A DNA stretch of 64,000 bases, taken from the NCBI RefSeq assembly GCF_024741135.1, contig NZ_JANSUY010000014.1:124001-188000 (forward strand). The letters run 5' to 3'. This stretch comes from Aquiflexum gelatinilyticum (GTDB lineage Bacteria; Bacteroidota; Bacteroidia; Cytophagales; Cyclobacteriaceae). Each line of letters begins with the position of its first letter. Positions within the stretch are counted from its first letter, which is position 1. The notes below the pieces were generated by a model, which saw only the letters and a program-made list of their open reading frames with translations, was not told the DNA's origin and did no database searches. This document shows positions 24,080 through 32,472 of the stretch, in pieces. The translations under genes were made by a program, and so were the position numbers.

Positions 24080-27028
24080 TCAATCCCCCGCATTCCAGTA
24101 TTCCATCCTTTCGCAGCAGCTGACTTCGATGCTGTAGAAGTCAAATTCCTGCGCGACTTTGCCTTTGATCAGGTAGATGCCGCGGCCTTTGAAGGGATAT
24201 TTTTTGACGACAGGAGGAAAATGAACCGTGTCGATCCAGTCTCCGTCCCGATCGACAAAGGTGCCAAAGTTCATCACCTCACCCTTGACTGTCCTTGTGT
24301 ATTTGATGGTGACAAGGTAGCCGATGACCTGCACCGTTTTGCCCAGATGCAGTTTCATATCCTTTGCCTTGATGCTCGCCACAGACTGGTCTTTGACCAG
24401 CAGAAAGGGAGAATCAAGCGGGAACTCCAGGATTTCTATCTGATCGACGATCTCTTGCCGGATGTCGGCAGCTTCGAGTTCGGGAACCTGCAGTTCACGG
24501 AAACCTGATTTTTTGAACAGTTCGTTGCCGACGGCTACGGTTTTTCTTTTGTTCAGGATAAAATGCGCCTCCCAAAGCAGTTCCTGCTTACTCTTCCCTG
24601 TAAACCGAAAGCAGGCAATACGGATCAGGATCAGCGCCTGCTCCAGGCTGATTTCTACCCTTGCTATAAAGTCTGATAATCCCAGGTAAGGACCATTGAC
24701 AGCTCTTTCCCGGAGGATTTTTTCGACAGAAGTCTTTTCGAGAAACTTCAGGTGGATAAACCCCAGGTAGACAGTCTTGCCTTTGATATTGGTCAGGTAG
24801 TCGCTTTCGTTGATGTGGGGTGCCTGTATGTCGGCGCCGTTCATGCGGAGCTCGTGGACATAAAACTCCGTATGGTAAAATCCCCCGAAGTTGTTGATTA
24901 CCCCGACCATAAACTCCAGCGGAAAGTAGGCTTTGAGGTACAGGCTCTGATAACTTTCCACGGCAAAAGAAGCCGAGTGTCCTTTGGCAAAAGAGTATCC
25001 CGCAAAACTTTCGATCTGATACCAGACCTCTGCTGTGATTTTGGGGTCACGGCCAAGCTTTTCGCAGTTGATAAAAAACTGGTCATGGACATGCTTGAAT
25101 TCTTCCTTGGAGCGTGACTTGCCGCTCATACCTCGACGCAGTACATCTGCTTCCGAGAGCGAAAGCCCTGCAAAATAGTGCGCCACCTTGATCACATCTT
25201 CCTGATAGACCATGATGCCATAAGTTTCGGGCATGATGTCCATCATTACCGGATGGGCGGTTTTGCGGCGCTCGGGATCCACATGCCGCAGGATATATTC
25301 ACGCATCATGCCTGACCGCGCCACCCCCGGACGGATGATGGAACTGGCCGCTACGAGCTCTAGGTATTCGTCGGCCTTCATCTTGGCGAGCAGCATGCGC
25401 ATGGCCGGTGACTCGACATAAAATGCCCCGATGGTATGTCCATCCCGCAGGTGTTCCTTGATTTTTGGATCTTTTTTGAATTTTTCCACCTCACGGATAT
25501 CGACCTTGACGCCCTGATTTTGTTCGATGATTTGGATGGCACTCTTGATATGTCCGAGACCACGCTGACTGAGGATGTCAAACTTATACAGTCCTATGTC
25601 TTCCGCCACATGCATGTCAATATGGGCTAGGGGAAATCCCTTTGGCGGCATATCTGTTGCGGTGTAATAATGTATCGGTTTGTGGGAAATCAGAATGCCG
25701 CAGGCATGGATCGTCAGGTGGGAGGGCATGCCGTGGAGGACCTGACTGTATTTGATGATCAGCTTCCCGTACTGATCCGGGACATAGTCCGGCTTACCGG
25801 CATAGTAGATCAGGGATTCGATTTCTGTTTTGGGCAGGCCAAAGACTTTCCCAAGTTCGCGCAGCATGGAGTTGGATTGGAATGTACTGTACGAACCGAG
25901 TAAGGCGACATGCTCCTGATTTCCTTTGTTGTACTTCTCAAAAATATACGCCGTCACCTCGTCCCGGTCTGTCCAACTGAAGTCGATGTCAAAATCGGGA
26001 GGGTTTTCACGGTACAGGTTGATGAATCTCTCGAAGTACAGGTCCAACTCTATCGGGTCGACATCGGTGATGTAGAGACAGTAAGCGACGATGCTATTGG
26101 CCCCGCTGCCACGCCCTACATGGTAGAAGCCTTTGCTGTGGGCAAAGTTGACGATGTCGTAATTGATCAGAAAGTAGGAGACAAAACCTTTTTGCTGGAT
26201 GAGTTCAAGTTCTTTTTCGATCCGCTTGCTGATCTCGGCCGTCAGGTCTGCATAGCGCATGAGGGCACCTTTGAATGTTTCCTGCCTGAGGTAGTCGTAA
26301 TCTTCCCAGTCCGAACCGAGGATGTCCCGCCTGTTTTTGACGGCTTGGAAGTAAAAGGAAAACTGACAGGCTTCGAGCAGTTTCTGTGCATTGTACAGCA
26401 GGTAGCTGTGGCCTTCGCAGCGTGCGACCATATCGGCATAGCTGTAGAGCATGTCGCAGATTTCGCCCTGTTCTTCGGTTTCCAGCTTGCTGAGCAAGGT
26501 ATTGCCATCGATCGCCCGGAGGAGGCGGTGGGCGTTGAATTCCAACTTGGAGCTGAATGTCGCAGGCTGCAGCAAGACGAGTTTGTCCTTGTACCTGAAC
26601 CAAGGCGACTTCACGATTTTGTTGAGCTGATAAGGGTGTACGCCTACAAATTCATTTTCCCGCAGGGCAAAAAACTTCGTAGGCAAGGGATATACTATAA
26701 AGCTATTCTGAAAAGCGGGAGCCTTGGCATCAAAGGGAATTCCTTTGATGCGGTGGTGGGAGAGGTGTTTGTTGAGTTCGAAGAAGCCCTCTTGGTTTTT
26801 GGCAAGGCCGATGTATTGCTGTCGAACGCCGTTACGGAAGTCAATGCCGATGACGGGATGGATGCCTTTTTTCTGTGCTTCGCGGATAAAGGGAAACACG
26901 CCGGCAGTGGAGTTGATGTCGGTGAGAGCGAGGGAGTCGAGTTTTTTGCCTTTCGCTTCAGCGATCAGTGCTTCCACGGACATCGTCCCGTATTTAAAGC
27001 TGTAAAAGGAATGGCAGTTGATAAGCAT
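24080..27028 (-). CDS. dnaE2: DNA polymerase III alpha-like subunit, error-prone DnaE2/ImuC type
   Basis: The product has 982 residues, shorter than a replicative DnaE (about 1150-1200). It has a PHP domain at the N-terminus (residues 1-200), the polymerase core with PPDFDIDFSW supplying catalytic aspartates, a helix-hairpin-helix region, and a C-terminal OB-like domain. The PHP metal motifs are degraded: the first H-x-H reads N-C-H and the L-T-D-H motif reads L-T-D-I, so no proofreading nuclease is expected there. Such polymerases usually perform translesion synthesis with ImuA/ImuB or a Y-family partner, but none is adjacent. By eye the gene is clearly more GC-rich than both flanks, which hints at a different history. 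Its last 123 bases are duplicated at 21284-21406. DnaE2 is inferred from length and motifs; a second DnaE1-like class is possible. Confidence 0.8.
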   Translation of the reverse strand: MLINCHSFYSFKYGTMSVEALIAEAKGKKLDSLALTDINSTAGVFPFIREAQKKGIHPVIGIDFRNGVRQQYIGLAKNQEGFFELNKHLSHHRIKGIPFDAKAPAFQNSFIVYPLPTKFFALRENEFVGVHPYQLNKIVKSPWFRYKDKLVLLQPATFSSKLEFNAHRLLRAIDGNTLLSKLETEEQGEICDMLYSYADMVARCEGHSYLLYNAQKLLEACQFSFYFQAVKNRRDILGSDWEDYDYLRQETFKGALMRYADLTAEISKRIEKELELIQQKGFVSYFLINYDIVNFAHSKGFYHVGRGSGANSIVAYCLYITDVDPIELDLYFERFINLYRENPPDFDIDFSWTDRDEVTAYIFEKYNKGNQEHVALLGSYSTFQSNSMLRELGKVFGLPKTEIESLIYYAGKPDYVPDQYGKLIIKYSQVLHGMPSHLTIHACGILISHKPIHYYTATDMPPKGFPLAHIDMHVAEDIGLYKFDILSQRGLGHIKSAIQIIEQNQGVKVDIREVEKFKKDPKIKEHLRDGHTIGAFYVESPAMRMLLAKMKADEYLELVAASSIIRPGVARSGMMREYILRHVDPERRKTAHPVMMDIMPETYGIMVYQEDVIKVAHYFAGLSLSEADVLRRGMSGKSRSKEEFKHVHDQFFINCEKLGRDPKITAEVWYQIESFAGYSFAKGHSASFAVESYQSLYLKAYFPLEFMVGVINNFGGFYHTEFYVHELRMNGADIQAPHINESDYLTNIKGKTVYLGFIHLKFLEKTSVEKILRERAVNGPYLGLSDFIARVEISLEQALILIRIACFRFTGKSKQELLWEAHFILNKRKTVAVGNELFKKSGFRELQVPELEAADIRQEIVDQIEILEFPLDSPFLLVKDQSVASIKAKDMKLHLGKTVQVIGYLVTIKYTRTVKGEVMNFGTFVDRDGDWIDTVHFPPVVKKYPFKGRGIYLIKGKVAQEFDFYSIEVSCCERMEYWNAGD

Positions 27029-27039
27029 ATTTAAAGGGT

Positions 27040-27190
27040 ACTTATTGATATTGGTTGATATATGCTAAAGCGATATAAGTTGATACCTACCGAAGGTAAG
27101 GCAGGCATGCCTTCAGCGATACTAAGTGATATAAGCTAAAGCGATATAGGTGGAAATATGCCTTCGGCGATATAGGTTTCAGTATCAATC
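27040..27190. repeat. Degenerate GCGATA repeat cluster upstream of dnaE2
   Basis: The unit GCTAAAGCGATATA occurs at 27064 and 27134 with slight changes after it. TGCCTTCAGCGATA and TGCCTTCGGCGATA are interleaved near 27108 and 27159. GATATTGG-like words surround them. They form an irregular cluster of about 150 bases starting just upstream of the polymerase ATG. Function unknown; these may be decaying dispersed intergenic repeats. Confidence 0.55.
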
Positions 27191-27266
27191 CTGGTTTTTA
27201 ACTTTTGATGTAATTACGACACATGACGGAGATGGCATCCAATTATTTACATCATTGTATTTTTTA

Positions 27267-27289
27267 AAATGTTTATTAAATAAACATTT
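27267..27289. promoter_or_regulatory. Perfect 23-bp palindrome between dnaE2 and mscS
   Basis: AAATGTTTATT and AATAAACATTT form 11-bp arms around one central A. It lies about 240 bases upstream of dnaE2 and 145 bases upstream of the MscS gene. Symmetry and location suit a dimeric repressor operator, possibly damage-related for the polymerase, but no consensus known to me is matched. Confidence 0.45.
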
Positions 27290-27433
27290 ATGTGTTTATA
27301 ATGTAAACAAAAAGTAACTACATTAAAAAACGGAATGGGGGAAATTGTCAAAAAATGAAGTATGTACAATAAAGAAAAGTTTGGAGTTTGAAATATACCA
27401 AAGTAAGGTTAGTTTAGACAATCTGTAATTGCC

Positions 27434-28339
27434 ATGGAGAACTACGTTGAATATTTGAACGACATTATTGCCTACGACATCAGATGGAATATTTATAAAA
27501 CCATCCTTGTGATTTTGGTTTTGTGGCTGATCAAGAAAGGGGCTTATAAAATCATAGAAAGGGGAAATGATGTCGAAATCAAAAAGAAATTCCATTCCCG
27601 TAAGACAGTGGAATATGCACTTGTATTTATAGGTTTTTTGCTGATAGGAAATATTTGGATCATCAATTTTCAATCCATTACCACCTTTTTGGGTTTGTTG
27701 TCTGCGGGTATAGCGATTGCACTCAAGGATATTTTTGTCAACATCGCAGGATGGATTTTTATCTATTGGCGCAAGCCTTTTGATGTAGGTGACAGGATTC
27801 AGATAGGGGAATACAAAGGCGATGTGGTGGATTTGAGGTTGTTCCAATTTAGCTTGCTGGAAGTCGGCAATTGGGTCGACGGTGAACAAAGCACAGGCAG
27901 GATAGTCCATGTTCCCAATGGTAAAGTATTCATAGATCCCCAAGCCAATTACAGTCAGGGTTTTGATTATATCTGGAATGAGCAAAACATATATATCGGA
28001 TTGGAATCTGATTACAAAAAAGCCTGTAGCCTGCTAAAGGAAATCATGAATGAGCTTCTTTCACCTGATTATAAGACAATTGAGGCTGATTTGAGGAGAG
28101 CGCAAAAGGAGCACTTTATTTCTTTTAGCCAATATACGCCGACTGTTTATACCAAAATCCAAGAGAGGGGTATTCAGCTTTCGCTCCGGTATTTGTGCAA
28201 ACCAAGGAAAAGAAGGGTTTTTGAACATCAGATTACAGAGGCGATCATAGACAGATTCAGGGCAGAAAAAGACATCAGGATTGTATATCCTATTACTTCA
28301 ATTTATTTGGAGAAAGGTAATAATAGTCTTGAAAATTGA
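27434..28339 (+). CDS. Small-conductance mechanosensitive channel (MscS family)
   Basis: The product has 301 residues. Three hydrophobic segments are visible; the last (TTFLGLLSAGIAIALKDIFVNIAGWIFIYW) is the pore-lining helix with Gly/Ala packing. RKPFDVGDRIQIGEYKGDVVDLRLFQFSLLE opens the beta domain and VHVPNGKVFIDPQANYSQG matches the conserved V-P-N-G block. An alpha/beta C-terminal domain follows. It is an inner-membrane tension-gated channel relieving osmotic downshock. It is transcribed alone and ends at a bidirectional terminator. Confidence 0.9.
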   Translation: MENYVEYLNDIIAYDIRWNIYKTILVILVLWLIKKGAYKIIERGNDVEIKKKFHSRKTVEYALVFIGFLLIGNIWIINFQSITTFLGLLSAGIAIALKDIFVNIAGWIFIYWRKPFDVGDRIQIGEYKGDVVDLRLFQFSLLEVGNWVDGEQSTGRIVHVPNGKVFIDPQANYSQGFDYIWNEQNIYIGLESDYKKACSLLKEIMNELLSPDYKTIEADLRRAQKEHFISFSQYTPTVYTKIQERGIQLSLRYLCKPRKRRVFEHQITEAIIDRFRAEKDIRIVYPITSIYLEKGNNSLEN

Positions 28340-28473
28340 ATAAACAAGCCGCTCTGTTTGAGGCTATTTTGATTAGTAAGGAGATATTGATTGATACTGG
28401 ATATTTGTAGATATTGGATTAGAAATTATCGTTTGGTGAGTTATTGTTCAAAAAATCAAACTATCAAAATTAA

Positions 28474-28506
28474 AAAAGGCTCAAAGTGATAAATTTTGAG
28501 CCTTTT
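28474..28506. terminator. Bidirectional terminator
   Basis: AAAAGGCTCAAA (28474-28485) pairs with TTTGAGCCTTTT (28495-28506) around a 9-base loop. It lies between convergent mscS and the CarboxypepD-like gene, with A and T runs on both sides, so it can serve either strand. Confidence 0.85.
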
Positions 28507-28528
28507 GATTTTATTATGATCTTGCGTG

Positions 28529-29179
28529 TCAATCTTTTTTCTTCAGGTCACCCCTTTTGATGGATTGGATGAACTTTGACCAGGCAAATGGATCCATCAA
28601 AGTAAAGGGTCTTGGTCCATAGCGGTCCTGGATCTGCATTATCTGTCCCTGCTGGAAATACCTCATGTTTTCATTGCCTGAAGCAGGCATTGCTTCCGCG
28701 TACCTAAGAAGTGTCTCCGGACTCAGGTTACCTGTCCTGTCTATCGTCATAGGAGCTTCATAATTCATTGCGAGGACCTGTCTCTTGAAATCTTCTTCGG
28801 TGGGATAGGGCATGACTTCTATCTCTGATAAAGCAATCTCATCCACCTGCATGGTAAGGATCAGGGAAATTTTGTCGTCTTCGACCCTTTCTGGGACTTT
28901 AAAGGACTGTTTCCTTAAACCTATAAAGCTGAAAATCACGCTGTCACCTTCCAAAACCGGCATCGAAAAATAGCCATATCTGCCTGAACTCGTGCCACGT
29001 CCCTTTTTTGGAACATATACGTTGACTCCCGGTACTGCATCCGTACTGTCTGAATTGAGGATGATTCCGGAGAGTTGGATAACTTTCTTTTCTCTATCCT
29101 GGGCAAAACCGTCTTCAATCCCCAAAATGAAAAGGGTGAAAAATAGGAAAACAGCTATCGGGTTTACTTTAAATTTCAA
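28529..29179 (-). CDS. Secreted protein with carboxypeptidase-like regulatory domain
   Basis: The product has 216 residues with a signal peptide ending DGFAQ. Residues 32-120 form one CarboxypepD_reg-like beta-sandwich: IQLSGIILNSDSTDAVPGVNVYVPKKG, then GYFSMPVLEGDSVIFSFIGLRK. The remainder is a loosely structured tail with YFQQGQIMQIQDRYGPRPF. Such single-domain proteins are common in Bacteroidota and are presumably periplasmic or outer-membrane associated. It is divergent from the ArsR gene. Function unknown beyond the fold. Confidence 0.75.
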   Translation of the reverse strand: MKFKVNPIAVFLFFTLFILGIEDGFAQDREKKVIQLSGIILNSDSTDAVPGVNVYVPKKGRGTSSGRYGYFSMPVLEGDSVIFSFIGLRKQSFKVPERVEDDKISLILTMQVDEIALSEIEVMPYPTEEDFKRQVLAMNYEAPMTIDRTGNLSPETLLRYAEAMPASGNENMRYFQQGQIMQIQDRYGPRPFTLMDPFAWSKFIQSIKRGDLKKKD

Positions 29180-29314
29180 GGTAATACAGTTTATCTTATT
29201 GGATTCGCTGAACCGAATTCAGACTAATTAGGTTTTCTAATTTGGGTATAATATTAGCCTATTTTAGTTTCATTTGCTTAATTTCGACCGGGTTTTATTC
29301 GTTAAATTTACTAA

Positions 29315-29698
29315 ATGCGACTTAAAAATATCAGCTTAAGTTATGGAATGAGGATTTTTAAAGCACTTTCCGAAGAGCCGAGAGTCCGTATCCTTCATCT
29401 TTTGCTCCAAAACAAGGAACTGTCTATATCTGATCTAGAGCATATCCTGGACTTTACCCAGACAAAAACCAGTAGGCACTTGATATACCTCAAGAACTCG
29501 GGTTTGTTGGGGAGCAGGAGGGTGGACCAATGGATTTTTTACTATATCTTGGACGAAGCCCATGAAATCATCCAGCAGATTTTTAAGTTTATCCAAAAAG
29601 ACCCCAATTTCAAACGAGATCAGGATGTCTACAATATCCTGCTTTCCAATCGGGAATTGGCCATCAATAAAATAGAGAATAACCCATACCGTAAATAG
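29315..29698 (+). CDS. ArsR-type winged-helix transcriptional regulator
   Basis: The product has 127 residues. FKALSEEPRVRILHLLLQNKELSISDLEHILDFTQTKTSRHLIYLKNSGLLGSRRVDQWIFYYI is a complete ArsR winged helix: scaffold helix, recognition helix around QTKTSRHLIYL, then the wing. No cysteine metal-sensing motif (C-x-C) is seen, so it is unlikely to be a classical metal sensor. It is followed after 10 bases by a HAD phosphatase, so they form an operon. Its targets may include the divergent CarboxypepD gene or itself. Confidence 0.85.
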   Translation: MRLKNISLSYGMRIFKALSEEPRVRILHLLLQNKELSISDLEHILDFTQTKTSRHLIYLKNSGLLGSRRVDQWIFYYILDEAHEIIQQIFKFIQKDPNFKRDQDVYNILLSNRELAINKIENNPYRK

Positions 29699-29708
29699 TA
29701 TCTCCCAT

Positions 29709-30404
29709 TTGAAAAAGTACCGACACATTTTCTTTGACTTGGACCATACCCTTTGGGATTATGATACCAATGTGCAAGAATCATTATCAGAGTTGTTTGA
29801 AATTTACCAGCTGATCTCAGTAGGGATTCCAAACTACCAGGCTTTCATTGACGCATTTTATCAGGTCAATTTCAAGCTGTGGGCATTGTATGACCTTGGC
29901 AAAATCGACAAAAAAAACTTAAGGGAAACCCGATTTAAACTCATATTTGAGAAAGCCGGAGTGTTGGGGGAACATGTTCCTAAAGATATGGAAGAGGATT
30001 TTATGCACAGGACTTCCTCCAAGCCGCATTTACTTCCCTATTCCAAAGAAATTTTGGATTATTTGAAACCGCATTACAAAATGCATATCATCACCAATGG
30101 CTTCAATGAAAGTCAGGCCAAGAAAATGCATTCTTCTGGTCTTACTCCCTACTTTGACTTGGTAGTGACTTCTGAAACCACCGGTCACAAAAAGCCTGAC
30201 CCTCAGATTTTCCAATATGCCATGGATAAATTGTCAGTTACTGCGGCTGATTGTATCATGATAGGAGACAATCCCAATTCGGATATATTAGGAGCCATAC
30301 GATCCAATATAGATCAGGTCTTTTTTGATCCACATGAAAAAGGTATCGAGCATCAGCCGACGCATACTATTCGGCATCTGAAGGAATTAGAAGGGCTATT
30401 GTGA
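29709..30404 (+). CDS. yjjG: YjjG-family noncanonical pyrimidine nucleotidase (HAD superfamily)
   Basis: The start is TTG at 29709 and the product has 231 residues. HIFFDLDHTLWDY is HAD motif I with the D-L-D nucleophile pair and the H-T-L-W-D signature of the YjjG group. MHIITNGFNESQ is motif II, GHKKPDPQIF motif III and MIGDNPNSDILGA motif IV. These enzymes dephosphorylate pyrimidine nucleoside monophosphates, including damaged or noncanonical ones. It is cotranscribed with an ArsR-type regulator. Exact substrate inferred from family only. Confidence 0.88.
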   Translation: MKKYRHIFFDLDHTLWDYDTNVQESLSELFEIYQLISVGIPNYQAFIDAFYQVNFKLWALYDLGKIDKKNLRETRFKLIFEKAGVLGEHVPKDMEEDFMHRTSSKPHLLPYSKEILDYLKPHYKMHIITNGFNESQAKKMHSSGLTPYFDLVVTSETTGHKKPDPQIFQYAMDKLSVTAADCIMIGDNPNSDILGAIRSNIDQVFFDPHEKGIEHQPTHTIRHLKELEGLL

Positions 30405-30483
30405 GATTGTATCAAGTACCAAGATAAGGGAGATAAGAGGCCAGAACCACGTAATAGGATGTTTTTTTCAACAACCTGAGAAC

Positions 30484-30545
30484 TCGACAACGCGAAGCAG
30501 ACAACTATTACAAGAACTACAACATTTACAACTTTTCAACTTCCA
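30484..30545. repeat. A/C-rich low-complexity intergenic repeat
   Basis: The text CGACAACGCGAAGCAGACAAC followed by TTACAA-type words recurs in modified form at 36172-36225 (GACAACAATTATAACGCGAAGCTGACAAC). It sits in the 216-base gap between the HAD gene and pruA. No coding potential is seen. Confidence 0.5.
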
Positions 30546-30620
30546 ATCCTCAATTTTGGCAGGTTTTCAGAAAGGGAGTACTTATCTTTGCCCAATCAGA
30601 AATTATAAACTCAAATAGAT

Positions 30621-32255
30621 ATGCTCAAAGGTTTTTTTAATGTTCCCAAGCCAGTCAACGAACCGGTAAAAAGTTATGCGCCGGGTTCCCCCGAAAGGAT
30701 CGAACTTCAGCAGACACTAAAAGAATTCAGATCACAGCTTGTCGATGTTCCTATGTATATAGGAAGCGATGAGGTGAGGACAGGAATCAAAAAATCTATG
30801 TCTCCTCCCCATGACCACAAGCATTTATTGGGATTCTTCCATGAGGGAGATGCCTCTCATGTGGAGCAAGCGATCAATGCTGCTTTGGGAGCAAAAGAAG
30901 CTTGGGAATCCATGGAGTGGGAACAAAGAGCTGCTATTTTCCTCAAAGCAGCTGATCTATTGGCTGGACCCTATCGTGCCAAAATCAATGCGGCCACCAT
31001 GTTGGGACAATCCAAAAATGCTTTTCAGGCAGAAATAGATGCCGCCTGTGAGTTCATTGATTTCCTTAGGTTCAATGTACAGTACATGTCCGAAATCTAC
31101 GCACAGCAGCCTCCTGTTTCCGGTGCAGGAGTTTGGAACAGACTTGAGCAAAGACCGCTTGAGGGTTTTGTTTTTGCTTTGACACCTTTCAACTTTACCG
31201 CTATCGCAGGAAACCTACCAACAGCACCTGCGATGATGGGTAATACCGTAGTGTGGAAACCTGCTTACACCCAAATCTATTCAGCCAACGTATTGATGCA
31301 GGTTTTCAAGGAAGCAGGCGTGCCGGATGGCGTCATCAATTTGGTTTTTGTGGACGGCCCAACAGCCGGTAAGATCATTTTCAACCATCCTGATTTTGCA
31401 GGAATCCACTTTACCGGTTCTACCGGAGTATTCCAAAACATCTGGAAAACTATCGGAGAAAATATCTTCAAGTACAAATCTTATCCAAGAATCGTGGGTG
31501 AAACCGGTGGCAAAGACTTTGTCCTTGCTCACAAATCCGCACATGCCAAAGCAGTAGCCGTTGGGCTTTCAAGAGGAGCATTCGAATACCAAGGACAGAA
31601 ATGTTCCGCTGCTTCACGCGCCTATATCCCCTCCAATATCTGGCCTGATGTTAAAAAATACCTTTTGGAAGATTTGGCTTCAATGAGCATGGGGCCGACT
31701 GAAGACTTTACAAACTTCATCAATGCGGTCATCGACGAGAAGTCTTTTGACAAAATCTCCAAGTATATTGATAATGCCAAGAATGCAGAAGGTGTTGAAA
31801 TCATTGCTGGAGGGCACCATGATAAGTCTAAGGGATATTTTATCCAACCGACTGTTATTCTTACCAAAGATCCGATGTACACCACTATGTGTGAAGAAAT
31901 CTTCGGTCCTGTTTTGACTATTTATGTATATCATGAGGAGCACTTTGAGGAAGCATTGGAGTTGGTCGATCAGACTTCGCCTTATGCTTTGACAGGAGCC
32001 GTATTCTCTCAGGATAGGTATGCGATCGAGTTGGCAACCAAAAAACTGAGAAATGCAGCAGGAAACTTCTACATTAATGACAAGCCGACAGGTGCGGTCG
32101 TGGGTCAACAGCCTTTTGGAGGTGCAAGGGCATCCGGTACCAATGACAAAGCCGGTTCCATGATCAATTTGCTGCGTTGGGTTTCTCCAAGAACCATTAA
32201 GGAAACGTTTGTATCCCCGGTGGACTATAGGTATCCGTTTTTGGGGAAAGATTGA
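30621..32255 (+). CDS. pruA: L-glutamate gamma-semialdehyde (P5C) dehydrogenase
   Basis: The product has 544 residues, the length of stand-alone P5C dehydrogenases. ALTPFNFTAIAGNLPTAPAMMGN is the cofactor-binding region, HFTGSTGVF follows, PRIVGETGGKDF holds the general-base Glu, and EYQGQKCSAASRAYIP holds the catalytic Cys. It oxidises glutamate semialdehyde (in equilibrium with P5C) to glutamate using NAD+. The same semialdehyde is produced by ornithine aminotransferase, encoded at 36480-37778 in this window. Both are on the plus strand but are separated by other transcription units. Confidence 0.95.
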   Translation: MLKGFFNVPKPVNEPVKSYAPGSPERIELQQTLKEFRSQLVDVPMYIGSDEVRTGIKKSMSPPHDHKHLLGFFHEGDASHVEQAINAALGAKEAWESMEWEQRAAIFLKAADLLAGPYRAKINAATMLGQSKNAFQAEIDAACEFIDFLRFNVQYMSEIYAQQPPVSGAGVWNRLEQRPLEGFVFALTPFNFTAIAGNLPTAPAMMGNTVVWKPAYTQIYSANVLMQVFKEAGVPDGVINLVFVDGPTAGKIIFNHPDFAGIHFTGSTGVFQNIWKTIGENIFKYKSYPRIVGETGGKDFVLAHKSAHAKAVAVGLSRGAFEYQGQKCSAASRAYIPSNIWPDVKKYLLEDLASMSMGPTEDFTNFINAVIDEKSFDKISKYIDNAKNAEGVEIIAGGHHDKSKGYFIQPTVILTKDPMYTTMCEEIFGPVLTIYVYHEEHFEEALELVDQTSPYALTGAVFSQDRYAIELATKKLRNAAGNFYINDKPTGAVVGQQPFGGARASGTNDKAGSMINLLRWVSPRTIKETFVSPVDYRYPFLGKD

Positions 32256-32309
32256 GATAAGAAACGAGAGGCGAGAGCCGAGGAGCGAGAGAAAAGAGGC
32301 AATACAGAG

Positions 32310-32351
32310 AAAAGACCATTGGAGCATTTAGGCTTTGGTGGTCTTTTTTCT
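32310..32351 (+). terminator. Terminator of pruA
   Basis: AAAAGACCA (32310-32318) pairs with TGGTCTTTT (32339-32347) and runs into further T residues. It lies about 55 bases after the pruA stop. A GAGAGGCGAGAGCC-type purine repeat lies between. Confidence 0.8.
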
Positions 32352-32472
32352 TTTAGAATTTTAAATTGTAAGGTTAATTGAAAGAAGGATACTTATGGAA
32401 TTTTTCAAATAAATGATACCTAGGCTTGAAATAATTGGACAATAAATTAACTTCAAAGTTGAAAAATAAGTT

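Noticed and set aside
25910-27034. 374-codon ORF antisense to dnaE2
   Set aside because: The minus-strand polymerase frame carries clear family motifs. The long antisense frame is a by-product of GC-rich codon use there.
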